Source: Andreprevotia sp. IGB-42
GTDB lineage: Bacteria > Pseudomonadota > Gammaproteobacteria > Burkholderiales > Chitinibacteraceae
Direction: 5' to 3'
DNA length: 56,239 nucleotides
Assembly (NCBI RefSeq): GCF_009848685.1
Contig: NZ_WXTX01000018.1
Span: forward strand, 1 to 56,239
Position 1 is the stretch's first letter; each line of letters opens with the position of its first letter. The notes under the pieces are model-generated. The model worked only from the letters and a program-made list of their open reading frames with translations. It ran no database searches and was not told where the DNA came from. Of the stretch, positions 9,001-14,600 are shown in pieces. The translations under genes were made by a program, and so were the position numbers.

Positions 9001-11904
9001 GTAGGTGTAGGTGGTCACGGTATTGAACGGTTGCCGCTCTTCACGCACCACGCGGTTGAAGTGGTCGTATGTCCAGATAGTGAACTGGTCTTCGCTGTCG
9101 GGGGTCGGCAAGGCATCGACCAATCGCGTCGCATTGCGATCCCTGGCCACATGCATGTAATGAAGCTCTGTTTGCTTGTTGCCCGTTACATCGTAGCGGT
9201 ACTCTGTCAATGCGCCGCCCGCATCAATCACCCCAACCAGTTGACCACGGCCGTTGTAGAGGTAGTTGGTCGTCTGATCGGCTGCATCGGTAACCGGGCG
9301 GACCTGTGCCAAAGTACCCGTTTGCTGCAACGTCGATGTGGTGAGCTTGGCATAGCGTAGCGTGGCCGTACGTTGCCCGGCCACATTATAGAAATATTCA
9401 GTCAGTGCACCGACAGCATCAAGCTCAGCCAGCAGTAATCCATCATCAGAATAGAACGCGCGTTGCCAACGGTTATTGGCCGGGTCTGCGTTATACGTTG
9501 ATGACAGGCCTCTGGCAATGCCATCACTGGGCTCGTAGCCCGCATAAAACAGGGAAGTCAAACTACTGGTCGTAATCGGTTTTGCATACTGAATCACGTC
9601 CGTCCGGCGCCCGGCACCGTCATAACGGTATTCCGTTACCGAGGAATAGCTATTTGCGCCGTACTCTGCGACTTCAAAACCCAATTGACCAATGCTGTCG
9701 TAGAAATAATAAGTACGGCCGGCTGTGTTACCAACGGCAGAACGTACGCCGGAAATGGTCAATCCGGCCGGATTGCTGGCATAGCTTGCCAGCGTAGTGG
9801 CAGGGATACGGGCTACATAGTTGACCCGCTGCAGTATCTGCCCGGCATTGTTGTAGACGATTTCAGTCAGTGCACCATCCGGGGCGACTTCCCCGACCTG
9901 GCGTGAGTTCTTGTCGTACAGGTAATAGGTTTTGTTGCCGACTTCGTCGGTTTTCTGGACGCGCCGATCCAGCTTGTCGTAGGCATAGCTCACGGTGCCC
10001 AAGATGGGCACGCCGGTACGCTCGGTACTGCTCAGCAAGCGGCCTGCCTGGTCGAAGGTGGACGTGACGATCAGGCCATTGGCCTGCGTCTGCGTGGTTT
10101 GCCGGCCGGTATCGTCGTAAACGGTGGTCGTGGTGGTGGCGACGCCATTGGCATCGTACTGGCTGACGGTCAGGACCCGGCCCAGGCCGTCATAGCTATA
10201 GACAGTGCTGTAATCGTTGGCATCTGCCGTCAACACACCGCGCGCGTCGATGCGCTGCAACAGGCGACCGAAGGCATCATAGATATAGCTGGTCTTGATC
10301 GGCAGGACGGGCTGGCCATTGCTATCCATGCCCTCGCTGGTAGTCACCGATTGCAACTGGCCCAGCACATCGTAGGCCATGTCGGTACGGCCGGTCTTGG
10401 TGAGGTCCTGAATACCAGTCCAAGTGCTGAGGTCGCTATAGGTCGCAGTGGTGGCCAGATAATTGCCGCCGGTATAGCTGATTTCCTGCGTGCGCAGGCC
10501 ACGCAGATTGTAGCGGTATTCGCTGACCCGGCCTTCCGGGGTGATCTTGAAGCGCAGATTGCCTGCGGTATCATAAACGAAGCGGGTTTTGAGGGCACCG
10601 GTGGCATCGTTGCCAGCCAGACCATCAGGATCTCGGCCAGTGAATTCCGTCACGGAAGTCAGGCGATCATCGGCATCGTAAGCCCGACGTACCGCAGAAG
10701 AGTTCTGCCTTAGTTCATATACCAGATTGCCACGTGCGTCGTACGCATATTGGGTCTGGAAGTTGCGCCCATCCATGACTGCCGACACGTTGCCGGATGC
10801 ATCATAGGAGATCAGCGTGCGGTTGGTGCCGTAATCGTCGGTGGGGTACTGGATCTGCGTGACTTGCCCGGCTGCATCATAGGTAAAGACCGTGTTCTGG
10901 TTGAGCGGGTCAGTGATGGTAGTGGTTTTGGCGCTGGTGTTATAGGTGTAAGTGGTGGTGCGGATATCACCGGCACCGCGCACATCCTTCACCGTCGCGA
11001 TGCGGAAGCTACCGTCGTAGGTAAACTCCAGCCGGCTGCCATCGGTCTGGCTGATGCTGGCTAGCCGCTTGCTGGTGCCGTCGTAGGTGTAGTTGGTGAC
11101 GTAGGCCTTGCCATCTGCAGTGCTGCCGTCTTCCGGGCTGAGGTCGACGGTGACCTTGATCAGGCGGTTGGACGTGTCGTAGGCATAGCGGACGCGCGTG
11201 GTGCTGACATCCTGGTTGCTGCTGTTCTTGGCGAAGTTGCCCACTTCGGTGAGCAGGGTGCCGGAATACACCAGGTCCAAGCCGCTGTTATATGTGGCTT
11301 CGCCTGCGCCCCATGATTCCAGTCGGTTGATCTGGCCAGCGGCGTTGTACTGCACGCGGATTTCGTCACCCGCGGCGTTGGTTTGTGTGGCCAAGCGCCA
11401 GGCAGTGCCGCTGCCATCGGTCTTGTAGAGTTCGGTGCCGCCGCTGGCGCCGTCTTTCCAGGTCCACTGCTGGGTGCCAGCGTTGTAGCGCAGGCTGTCG
11501 AAAGCACCGGCGCCAACGGTGGTGACGTATTCGCCCCGTGCGGTGTCGTAGGTGTAGACCGCTTCGAATTCGTCGCCATCCACCCGCTTGATGGTGCTGC
11601 CGGCGGTATTGACCGTGCCGGTCAGGCCGGAGATGCGCTTGTAGAAGCCGATGCGCCACTGGTCGTTGTTGTCGCCATCCCAAGCGCCATTGCTGTTATA
11701 GGTGCGCAGCAGATCCGGTTGCAGGCCGCTGCCCAGCAACAGGGTATCGTGTTGCTGCAGCGTGAGATTACCGGTAGTGGCATTGACGTAGACGGCTTCC
11801 GCACCGTTGCCGGTGCCGGCGGACCCGACCACGCCGTTCTGACCCAGCAGTTCCCGCGAGGAACCCGACAACCCCAGACCATTTCCACCAATAATCGCGA
11901 CCAT
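1..11904 (-). CDS. Giant RHS/YD-repeat protein (5' part, C-terminus outside window)
   Basis: Open for 3,968 codons from ATG at 11904 to the left edge, with no stop or frame change seen. The N-terminus (MVAIIGGNGLGLSGSSREL) has no signal peptide and is followed by a DUF6531-like stretch (VNATTGNLTLQQHDTLL, then RTYNS). Dense YD repeats such as YTYDGTSKRLASI and YDAFGRLLQRID run from about residue 220 to 2,600. About residues 2,640-3,730 contain almost no YD motifs but many beta-strand, Ig/fibronectin-like segments, with a proline-rich hinge (PPVTPPVPEVG) at their start. YD repeats resume at about 3,730. YD proteins of this family form large shells that can enclose a C-terminal toxin; the core motif and any toxin would lie off the left edge. 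No PAAR domain is seen, so T6SS delivery is not implied. The start is preceded by only a weak GGAA. Product identity is firm; its role is not known. Confidence 0.93.
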   Translation of the reverse strand, partial: MVAIIGGNGLGLSGSSRELLGQNGVVGSAGTGNGAEAVYVNATTGNLTLQQHDTLLLGSGLQPDLLRTYNSNGAWDGDNNDQWRIGFYKRISGLTGTVNTAGSTIKRVDGDEFEAVYTYDTARGEYVTTVGAGAFDSLRYNAGTQQWTWKDGASGGTELYKTDGSGTAWRLATQTNAAGDEIRVQYNAAGQINRLESWGAGEATYNSGLDLVYSGTLLTEVGNFAKNSSNQDVSTTRVRYAYDTSNRLIKVTVDLSPEDGSTADGKAYVTNYTYDGTSKRLASISQTDGSRLEFTYDGSFRIATVKDVRGAGDIRTTTYTYNTSAKTTTITDPLNQNTVFTYDAAGQVTQIQYPTDDYGTNRTLISYDASGNVSAVMDGRNFQTQYAYDARGNLVYELRQNSSAVRRAYDADDRLTSVTEFTGRDPDGLAGNDATGALKTRFVYDTAGNLRFKITPEGRVSEYRYNLRGLRTQEISYTGGNYLATTATYSDLSTWTGIQDLTKTGRTDMAYDVLGQLQSVTTSEGMDSNGQPVLPIKTSYIYDAFGRLLQRIDARGVLTADANDYSTVYSYDGLGRVLTVSQYDANGVATTTTTVYDDTGRQTTQTQANGLIVTSTFDQAGRLLSSTERTGVPILGTVSYAYDKLDRRVQKTDEVGNKTYYLYDKNSRQVGEVAPDGALTEIVYNNAGQILQRVNYVARIPATTLASYASNPAGLTISGVRSAVGNTAGRTYYFYDSIGQLGFEVAEYGANSYSSVTEYRYDGAGRRTDVIQYAKPITTSSLTSLFYAGYEPSDGIARGLSSTYNADPANNRWQRAFYSDDGLLLAELDAVGALTEYFYNVAGQRTATLRYAKLTTSTLQQTGTLAQVRPVTDAADQTTNYLYNGRGQLVGVIDAGGALTEYRYDVTGNKQTELHYMHVARDRNATRLVDALPTPDSEDQFTIWTYDHFNRVVREERQPFNTVTTYTYDVAGNLAKQVTAAGSADERTKQWRYDAQGNLLVELGGEASNRINEAGAVTYGYDAAGRRISSTDGNGRKTYFYYDAVDRIVLTVNADGEAEELYYAANGANVTASLRYANRLSSTVLATLTGGVVGTALRQQLTSLADASRDQKTERYLDNQGVLRQIRDALGVVIAYVYNPFGEMERVQTVGADGNTWLNETREYDQRGALRFSRNQTTTVTELRYDTFGRLIEQVDPLGRISKTSYDAAGRVISVTDPTGASRLTAYDPLGRVYSTTDANGNSTRYTYNSSTRETTVTTPEGVSVTTKRNAQSEVVSVRSGEGHVTSYRYNLDGQLVQKVEGLNETDLVSYNDYDLAGNLIEVNERGIVTRLTYDASNRVLTRQSDPGGVNLQTEYRFDGAGRKIWEKRPDGVWTKTEFDARGRVKASVIDPATGPDGAAKAGALALRTEYTYDYLNNVVRLVEAAGTGTQRVTAFTYDSFNRRLTETLDPDGPLKLTTRYEYDLAGQVTARFDAANNATRFTYDAAGRPHYTVDALGGISEIRYDAAGNRIAETRYSKAITIPATVTDATVLATLTVLWPGPNGTQGIDFAARTTRYAYDKDSRLTHTVDALGNVSEQRFDGDNNVVQRIQYVNIVTTAWQTRAELIAALQPIVADHRAYAAYDALDRLVYSVDAERYVTAHRYERGNLASSTQYEQRITLPATINAASLAVATVATTGKDRTSYFTYDGASRQNATVDAEGYLTEYQFDQLGQRTATFRYAAKALASGFSPVNGAPISLGQLRPNTAGANDLINRASYDAAGRVLTQTDAAGVQTRYVYDARGLVMDRIQADGTTDTVTTHYDYDTAGRLIRESSAYGTADVGVTEYTLDALGNRVAILDPRNYALFTSDAPWAIAERTARGLPANANQIGGYAPIRAALSVTQRFDKLGRLTGITNQLSSQTQIDYDAFGNVVRLVDLNGKATYKNYDAKGQLTQSIDSSRFLTTYSYDAFGNMVGKRVYVNGVMGALNTGVAVQIYPAGGNGTLAAAYTSANSADFVFADQYDARNLRVASAAIDVMQADGTKRNFTDTISYNAFGQQATATNRANGTNTYRYDRNGQLLEEALPVWSAGQQVKNQYEYDAFGNRIRTIEAAGLQEQRITEFTYDKVGRQVAKLGQAANVYVSGDVQIVARSLERTFYDKRGNVTETQIGLQDANAPGQIVDPNRTLNFYDKANRVISQVTAEGVVTQRHYAAGGQVIDTTTYATRLASLPAQGSTVPPTVTVDSKNDRALFYTYDVVGRMATERSTSVVYSSMSGSTFQLNTGALQTTKYYDAVGNVIEEIDRRGNSILHFYDGEGRQIGVVDQEGYVTTWQYLPNRTVEYRYATKLATRPGRGLTMTLPISSADDRATVSELDSLGRVISKTVRNVKYGELVGESLPSVTDSATDVISTFVYDGLGNVIRQLDADGYATEMSYDALGRMTEQRVYMYKAALNDDRGTKTRFEYDGLGSLVKQTQVGSSPIYDRVKTQAWENGKLTSSTDAGNYITRYMYDRFGNLAYAATEFASTSAMNGTAFTDASIVTYDRMGRETSRQAVRKGATVTLGDTSQTSYNAFGEVTQRGINGGNQEWAQYDQLGRMVMSNTNAGVVTRYIYDANGNATLSFQAGANNEDVTTATAAQYNSYAKTITEFDKKNQSIRTYQPDFTVEDILARIDTANLSVSQGFTPTNPVTISVTKTAPPVTPPVPEVGQISLFTPPTPIQAMFHGMVYRDRQAGESVEMGYPFQSGNLTLSLPQFPAGYGSGDYLIEYINAGVTTTFTAAANASTATLALPRLQGKYEIYVWKKLDGQTRELVGSGTFAAPIAKSKTDMPQFSVTLEQNRLKTPTKAIYITGQPANTNNVQVWVRPLGSTDGWGTSNTARIAKQKIDFDGKPVSGWYIVDVSDLAAGEYEFMSKTFDASGNVLSAGEGTFKPQDNSLKKRLPTLPAGLESSSPSSKPGITVPNPGVTYATGLPAGQALPITITATSQYQQSYSGGPLDTIVSYMVNNITVPIPQGLYGLGDGYELNVIDQKTGQTYKAFEGGAANSITLPLSLSLFKVKVELYQLSGNTRKLVAASAQMLAGESIGGAPIPHQHAGESDIPAQQVSITYSMPAQAVEARYIVRGMQSDVDTLLFNYRESGSTGAYQQATLVKDETLSNTFYLKDAATLLQYGKTYEFNYFGLGQPPGANGPVVLVRQSGTLYHAQTGATFNVASTAPKLGGDGFSYVGADGLLNLVDQGRTDLTTMPTTYSQLQVRAVRKVIVNGQVQRYPANTWITVGDTGPRGRLAAPLPINALKAKVIDGVTIPGWFTVDSTLVMDANLINMGWGTQNTDPVWYHPYNDGQDIELDFQLVSYYTLPSTDEDAPPPRVTTNDVSVRLDMPTYRLSNGGQAQFTGSGKLNLVNPALSNTALALQPSNTVLYMRAVGQTNWSTVSLTQVYVRGATGASELVKGMFEANRADFPVGSGSYEVALTSYSGSTIISQVTGVIDTGNSVMANRKIQAYLPTVDYQNSTQLFPSQLNLSGFFGNGAEIPNRMRVTFTARSDGNSYSGITRTYDVTAQGPYPLTADRPVSFLMDMSYLIPDPTQNWLYDVKFESISSGNWVMATGNATVYVGAQAQVVTTATMERAPSQVTFQANDVNAKSAKLYYRLKSSEDASHVATDQDLNAAQPFAQVGVLVDANGYFTLDATKLVPGSGWRVYEYFYDLFDANGALLSRRSDTFTLGTGVPASNTEERWSYSISATRNLTITRSQTYNAFGQIASETDGLGRVRSLSYNTLGLLTERRDAAVDYTNAQGVVVTGTTPTSKYVYSKAGRLVATVDAAGKVTGYKTLGIRDAQGQALVEKELHADGGSISMSYDEFGQVRQRVETIEAGKNSTINYTYDKRGLLTWVTRDARNGATPTEYYEYDAAGRRTKATDANGISSYTFFDFAGRVVRTSNGAGVTTDYQYTYDNTIVGLNGAVVGGYRKYTVTGMGTADAR

Positions 11905-12518
11905 AATGCAGATTCCATCGTTGTGTGCTTGGCTTGACGCCTATGCACAACGTATCCGGGTCAATTCGCGAGAGTTTAGGGAAATGATGAAATATTTTTA
12001 CGTGCCACGTTGAATCAGGAAGCTGGAGCAAGGGCTAGGCATCCGATGGTGTTGTAAATCGTACCATCCGTACGCGGATTTCACTGGATGAAACGCTGGA
12101 TATCGGGAGGATTCCAGCACGCCGGTCATGCAGGATTACACTACGGTACCGTTTCGCTTCAACGGCGAATCGCCCAAGTCGTCATCGCCATCAAGCACAC
12201 CGCACACTCCAGCGCCCCAGAAGGAAGTCGCAGCAAAGACCTCAGATATAGACCAACTACTACGCTATCGTAGGCAAAGAGCGCCAGTCTTCGTCTTGAC
12301 GCGCGCCTAGCATCCCGGAAACGACAATATTCCATGAGTGAGTTGGAAAGCTATCTAGCTGCGGCAATGATCATGGCCATTACACGGGCTACTTCCGCTT
12401 CGAATGAAGACAAAAAGCGATTTTGCAAACCTTCCGATCGTTGCCATCAGCCTTCCTGCAGTCGTAACAGTAATGAAGCATGCTAGGCTAGCAACATCAC
12501 ACGCATCACGATGCGCCA
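11905..12518. other. Intergenic stretch upstream of the RHS gene, with gene remnants
   Basis: No intact gene is seen. Close to the RHS start, CGTTGTG (11919-11925) and CACAACG (11946-11952) form an inverted repeat that would fold in the 5' leader of the RHS mRNA. The AT-rich stretch at about 11980-12000 could hold its promoter, but no convincing -35/-10 pair was found. The rest contains short ORFs with no recognisable content and one recombinase fragment at 12334. The lack of coding signal fits a decayed mobile region. Confidence 0.5.
12334..12369 (+). pseudogene. Tyrosine recombinase N-terminal fragment, copy 1
   Basis: ATG at 12334 begins MSELESYLAAA, nearly the same as the start of the fragment at 12519 (MTELETYLAAA). 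The DNA similarity covers about 33-36 bases and then stops, and the frame continues into unrelated sequence with an early stop. This is a second, much shorter remnant of a related recombinase start. With so little sequence the assignment rests entirely on its similarity to the longer neighbour. Confidence 0.45.
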
Positions 12519-12755
12519 ATGACTGAGCTGGAAACTTATCTAGCTGCGGCCACACGCGAAAACACGCAACGCAGCTACGCTTCTGCCATACGCCATTTTG
12601 AGGTGGAATGGAGCGGCCTGTTGCCCGCCACGGGTGACAGCATCGCTCGATACCTCGCTGAATACGCCGACAAGCTGGCAATCAACACGCTGAAGCAACG
12701 GTTGGCCGCGCTTGCGCAGTGGCATATTGAACAAGGCTTCGCCGACCCCACAAAA
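12519..12755 (+). pseudogene. Truncated tyrosine recombinase/integrase (N-terminal core-binding domain)
   Basis: About 79 residues from ATG 12519 look like the SAM-like core-binding domain of a phage-type integrase: ENTQRSYASAIRHFEVEW, then a helix with LPATGDSIARYLAEYAD, then INTLKQRLAALAQWHIEQGF and ADPTK. In intact proteins the catalytic domain (R-H-x-x-R and Tyr) would follow. Here the frame meets foreign AT-rich DNA at about 12755, and the remaining codons to the stop at 12956 are antisense to the adjoining transposase. The gene was cut by insertion of, or deletion next to, the transposon remnant and is presumably inactive. No catalytic half was found on the far side of the element. Confidence 0.75.
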
Positions 12756-14117
12756 TGCATATTCCAGAGGGGTTCGATTTCCTATTCCTCGATGAGGTGT
12801 TGCGTTATAATTTGCGATAAGGACATCAATAAGCTCTTCTGCGTATTCATATTGGAAGCGGCTATTTATAGCTACCGCTTCCGGATTTCTACCCGCTTTG
12901 TCTTTAGGTTTAGCCCCGGTGGTATTGGACATACCCTGAAACCCATTTCCCGCTAGATTCCTAAAAAATGCCTCAATAAAAGGGCGATCATCTTTAGTTC
13001 TTCTTTGGGAAAAAGAGGTTGATGGATCGAGTAGCATTGAGCCCAACCCATCAATAAGTATATCTCTGACATGCTTAGATGTTTCGGCCAAGGCACCATC
13101 TACGCTGGTTTCGTCCCAAGCCAAGCCAACATATTCACTGCCCAGCACAGATAAAAGGCCAGCTCCTTTTTGATAAGGCGTATCGGAAAATGTTACTTCT
13201 CGAGGAACCCATCGTGAAAGCCCTCGTTTAAGAGCGCGTAGGACATCATCCTTGGATACTTCACGTCTCATGCTAAAATAATAACCCACTACAACTCGCG
13301 ACATCACTTCCAACGCGACTATAACCCACAGGCGGTAGACGATCTTTTCCTGATAGCCTCCGCCAATCAAAGGAATAAGCACACAAAAACGGCCATCAAG
13401 TTTATGAGCATCCATTTCGATCCGCTGCATAAATTTCGTGACGGGTCTTTGCGTCCCATCTCCCGATTTCATTTTCCTGACTAAATCGGGTCCGCCGACG
13501 CTATCTGCCAATGCTGCCGGGTTGGCATTGAGGACGTTTTTCACATATCGACTTATAGATGAATAGCCTAAAGTTTGAGTATTAAATGGCCATTCGTTTC
13601 GAGCTTCGTATCCAAGTGCTCGCAGTTCATTATTAAACCAGATACAATGGTTCATAATTGAGCGTTTTATTGCTCTGAGCTTTACCCCAGATTTAGAAGG
13701 AAGGATGCGAGCTTCAAACTTTTTTCGAAGCTCTGGATTAAGGTCCAAAACAAGCTGCAATGCTCCTGCTGCACCATAGCCGAATGCATCAACTTTGATC
13801 TTTTGGATTCGCTTAAAAGGATGAACTCTAAGAAAAGGAACCAAGGCTCGCCATCCATAGACGAGACCATCAGGATGTGTTTCAAGACAACGCTCTCGGA
13901 TGAGGCGATAGACCTGCTTAGCACCGATAGCAGTTTGTTCCTTAATTTCGGAATCGGAAGCGCCAGATAGATAAAGTAGAATGGCTTTCTTTCGGGAGAA
14001 ATATTGGATTCGTTTTTTGCCAACAAACGCTCCTTCGTCCGGTGTAGGCCACTGGGATAGGTTAACCTCTCTCCCATTCACTCGCCTGTACGACATTTCG
14101 TCAACCTGTTCAGTCAT
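12756..14117 (-). pseudogene. DDE (rve/Mu-type) transposase, C-terminally truncated
   Basis: ATG at 14117 has a good Shine-Dalgarno (GAGGAG ending six bases upstream). The N-terminal part contains a helix-turn-helix-like segment (KKAILLYLSGASDSEIKEQT). The catalytic core is recognisable: Asp about residue 236 (EMDAHKLDG), Asp about 340 (VDGALAETS) and Glu about 382 (DRPFIEAFFRNL), then YNATPHRGIGNRTPLEY. This order matches TnsB/TniA-like integrase-fold transposases. After TPLEYA the frame enters the reverse strand of the recombinase fragment at about 12755 and reads on to a chance stop at 12540, so the C-terminal Mu-type domain is missing. The coding region is AT-richer than the flanks, consistent with transfer. 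Probably inactive. Confidence 0.8.
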
Positions 14118-14293
14118 ACTGCTCTCCTCAAGAGCATGTTGAGCATGTATGGTTCGTGCCACACCCCAAGAGCGCCATAGCACTTCTGATCGTCTTATGG
14201 GAGTTTTCACAATCCAAAAAGCAACTGAGCGGTGGGGGAGCCGCTCAATGGTGGGTACGTGCGAAAATGAGATGTGACGAAAGAATCAAGAAA

Positions 14294-14480
14294 GGTACAA
14301 TTTTATGCTTATCGTTCAGGTAGGGAACAATTTTATGCTTACGTTCTTCACATGAAGTTGTAGATGCCGCCTTGGGAAGCCGCGGATTTTCGTTGGCGCT
14401 CCAGGAACAACTTTATGCAAAGCGACGCTGACTAACTGTGGGCACAAAGTTGTTCCTTATTTTTCTTAAAGTTGTTCCCA
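14294..14480. repeat. Cluster of transposon-end-like sites (AACAAyTTTATGC family)
   Basis: Five related sites: on the plus strand GGTACAATTTTATGCTTA (14294-14311), GGGAACAATTTTATGCTTA (14323-14341) and GGAACAACTTTATGC (14404-14418); on the minus strand GGAACAACTTTGTGC (14442-14456) and TGGGAACAACTTT (14468-14480). The sites converge: GGAACAACTTTATGC at 14404 and its near-complement at 14442 form a 15-bp inverted repeat with one mismatch. Tn7- and Tn5053-type elements carry several transposase-binding repeats at each end. The converging arrangement suggests either two fused ends or a rearranged one. The position just upstream of the transposase gene supports this reading. Confidence 0.6.
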
Positions 14481-14600
14481 GTGCCCAACGCACGCCAACG
14501 ACCGTACTTCTGACCAAACAGCCACGGAAACAGCCACGGCTCAATCCAAACTCATTGCTGGCAAGAAGCGGTCGAGCCGGGGCTTGGTGGATATGACCTT

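Larger units (their letters stand above)
12756..14480 (-). mobile_element. Remnant of a TnsB/TniA-type transposon
   Basis: The block comprises a DDE transposase gene and, upstream of it, a cluster of similar sites built on AACAA(C/T)TTTATGC (14294-14480). It is visibly more AT-rich than its surroundings. Its left boundary at about 12755 cuts both the transposase C-terminus and the recombinase gene, so that end has been lost. The right boundary is probably the outermost site ending GTTGTTCCCA near 14480. No target-site duplication can be shown because only one end survives, and no TnsA, TnsC or TniB partner is present in the window. Family assignment rests on the transposase; the boundaries are inferred. 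Confidence 0.6.

Noticed and set aside
2236-9360. Long plus-strand frames (2236-3582, 4954-6951, 6976-9360) opposite the RHS gene
   Set aside because: Their translations have no family features and mirror the codon bias of the minus-strand RHS frame, whose YD repeats are unmistakable.
1-11904. RHS protein as a T6SS effector of the nearby system
   Set aside because: No PAAR or VgrG-binding domain at the N-terminus, and it is separated from the T6SS by a chitinase gene, ycaO and mobile DNA.
12540-12755. C-terminal part of the transposase frame
   Set aside because: It is the antisense of the recombinase fragment; the true transposase sequence ends at the junction near 12755.
12756-12956. C-terminal part of the recombinase frame
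   Set aside because: It is antisense to the transposase and shows no integrase catalytic motifs.
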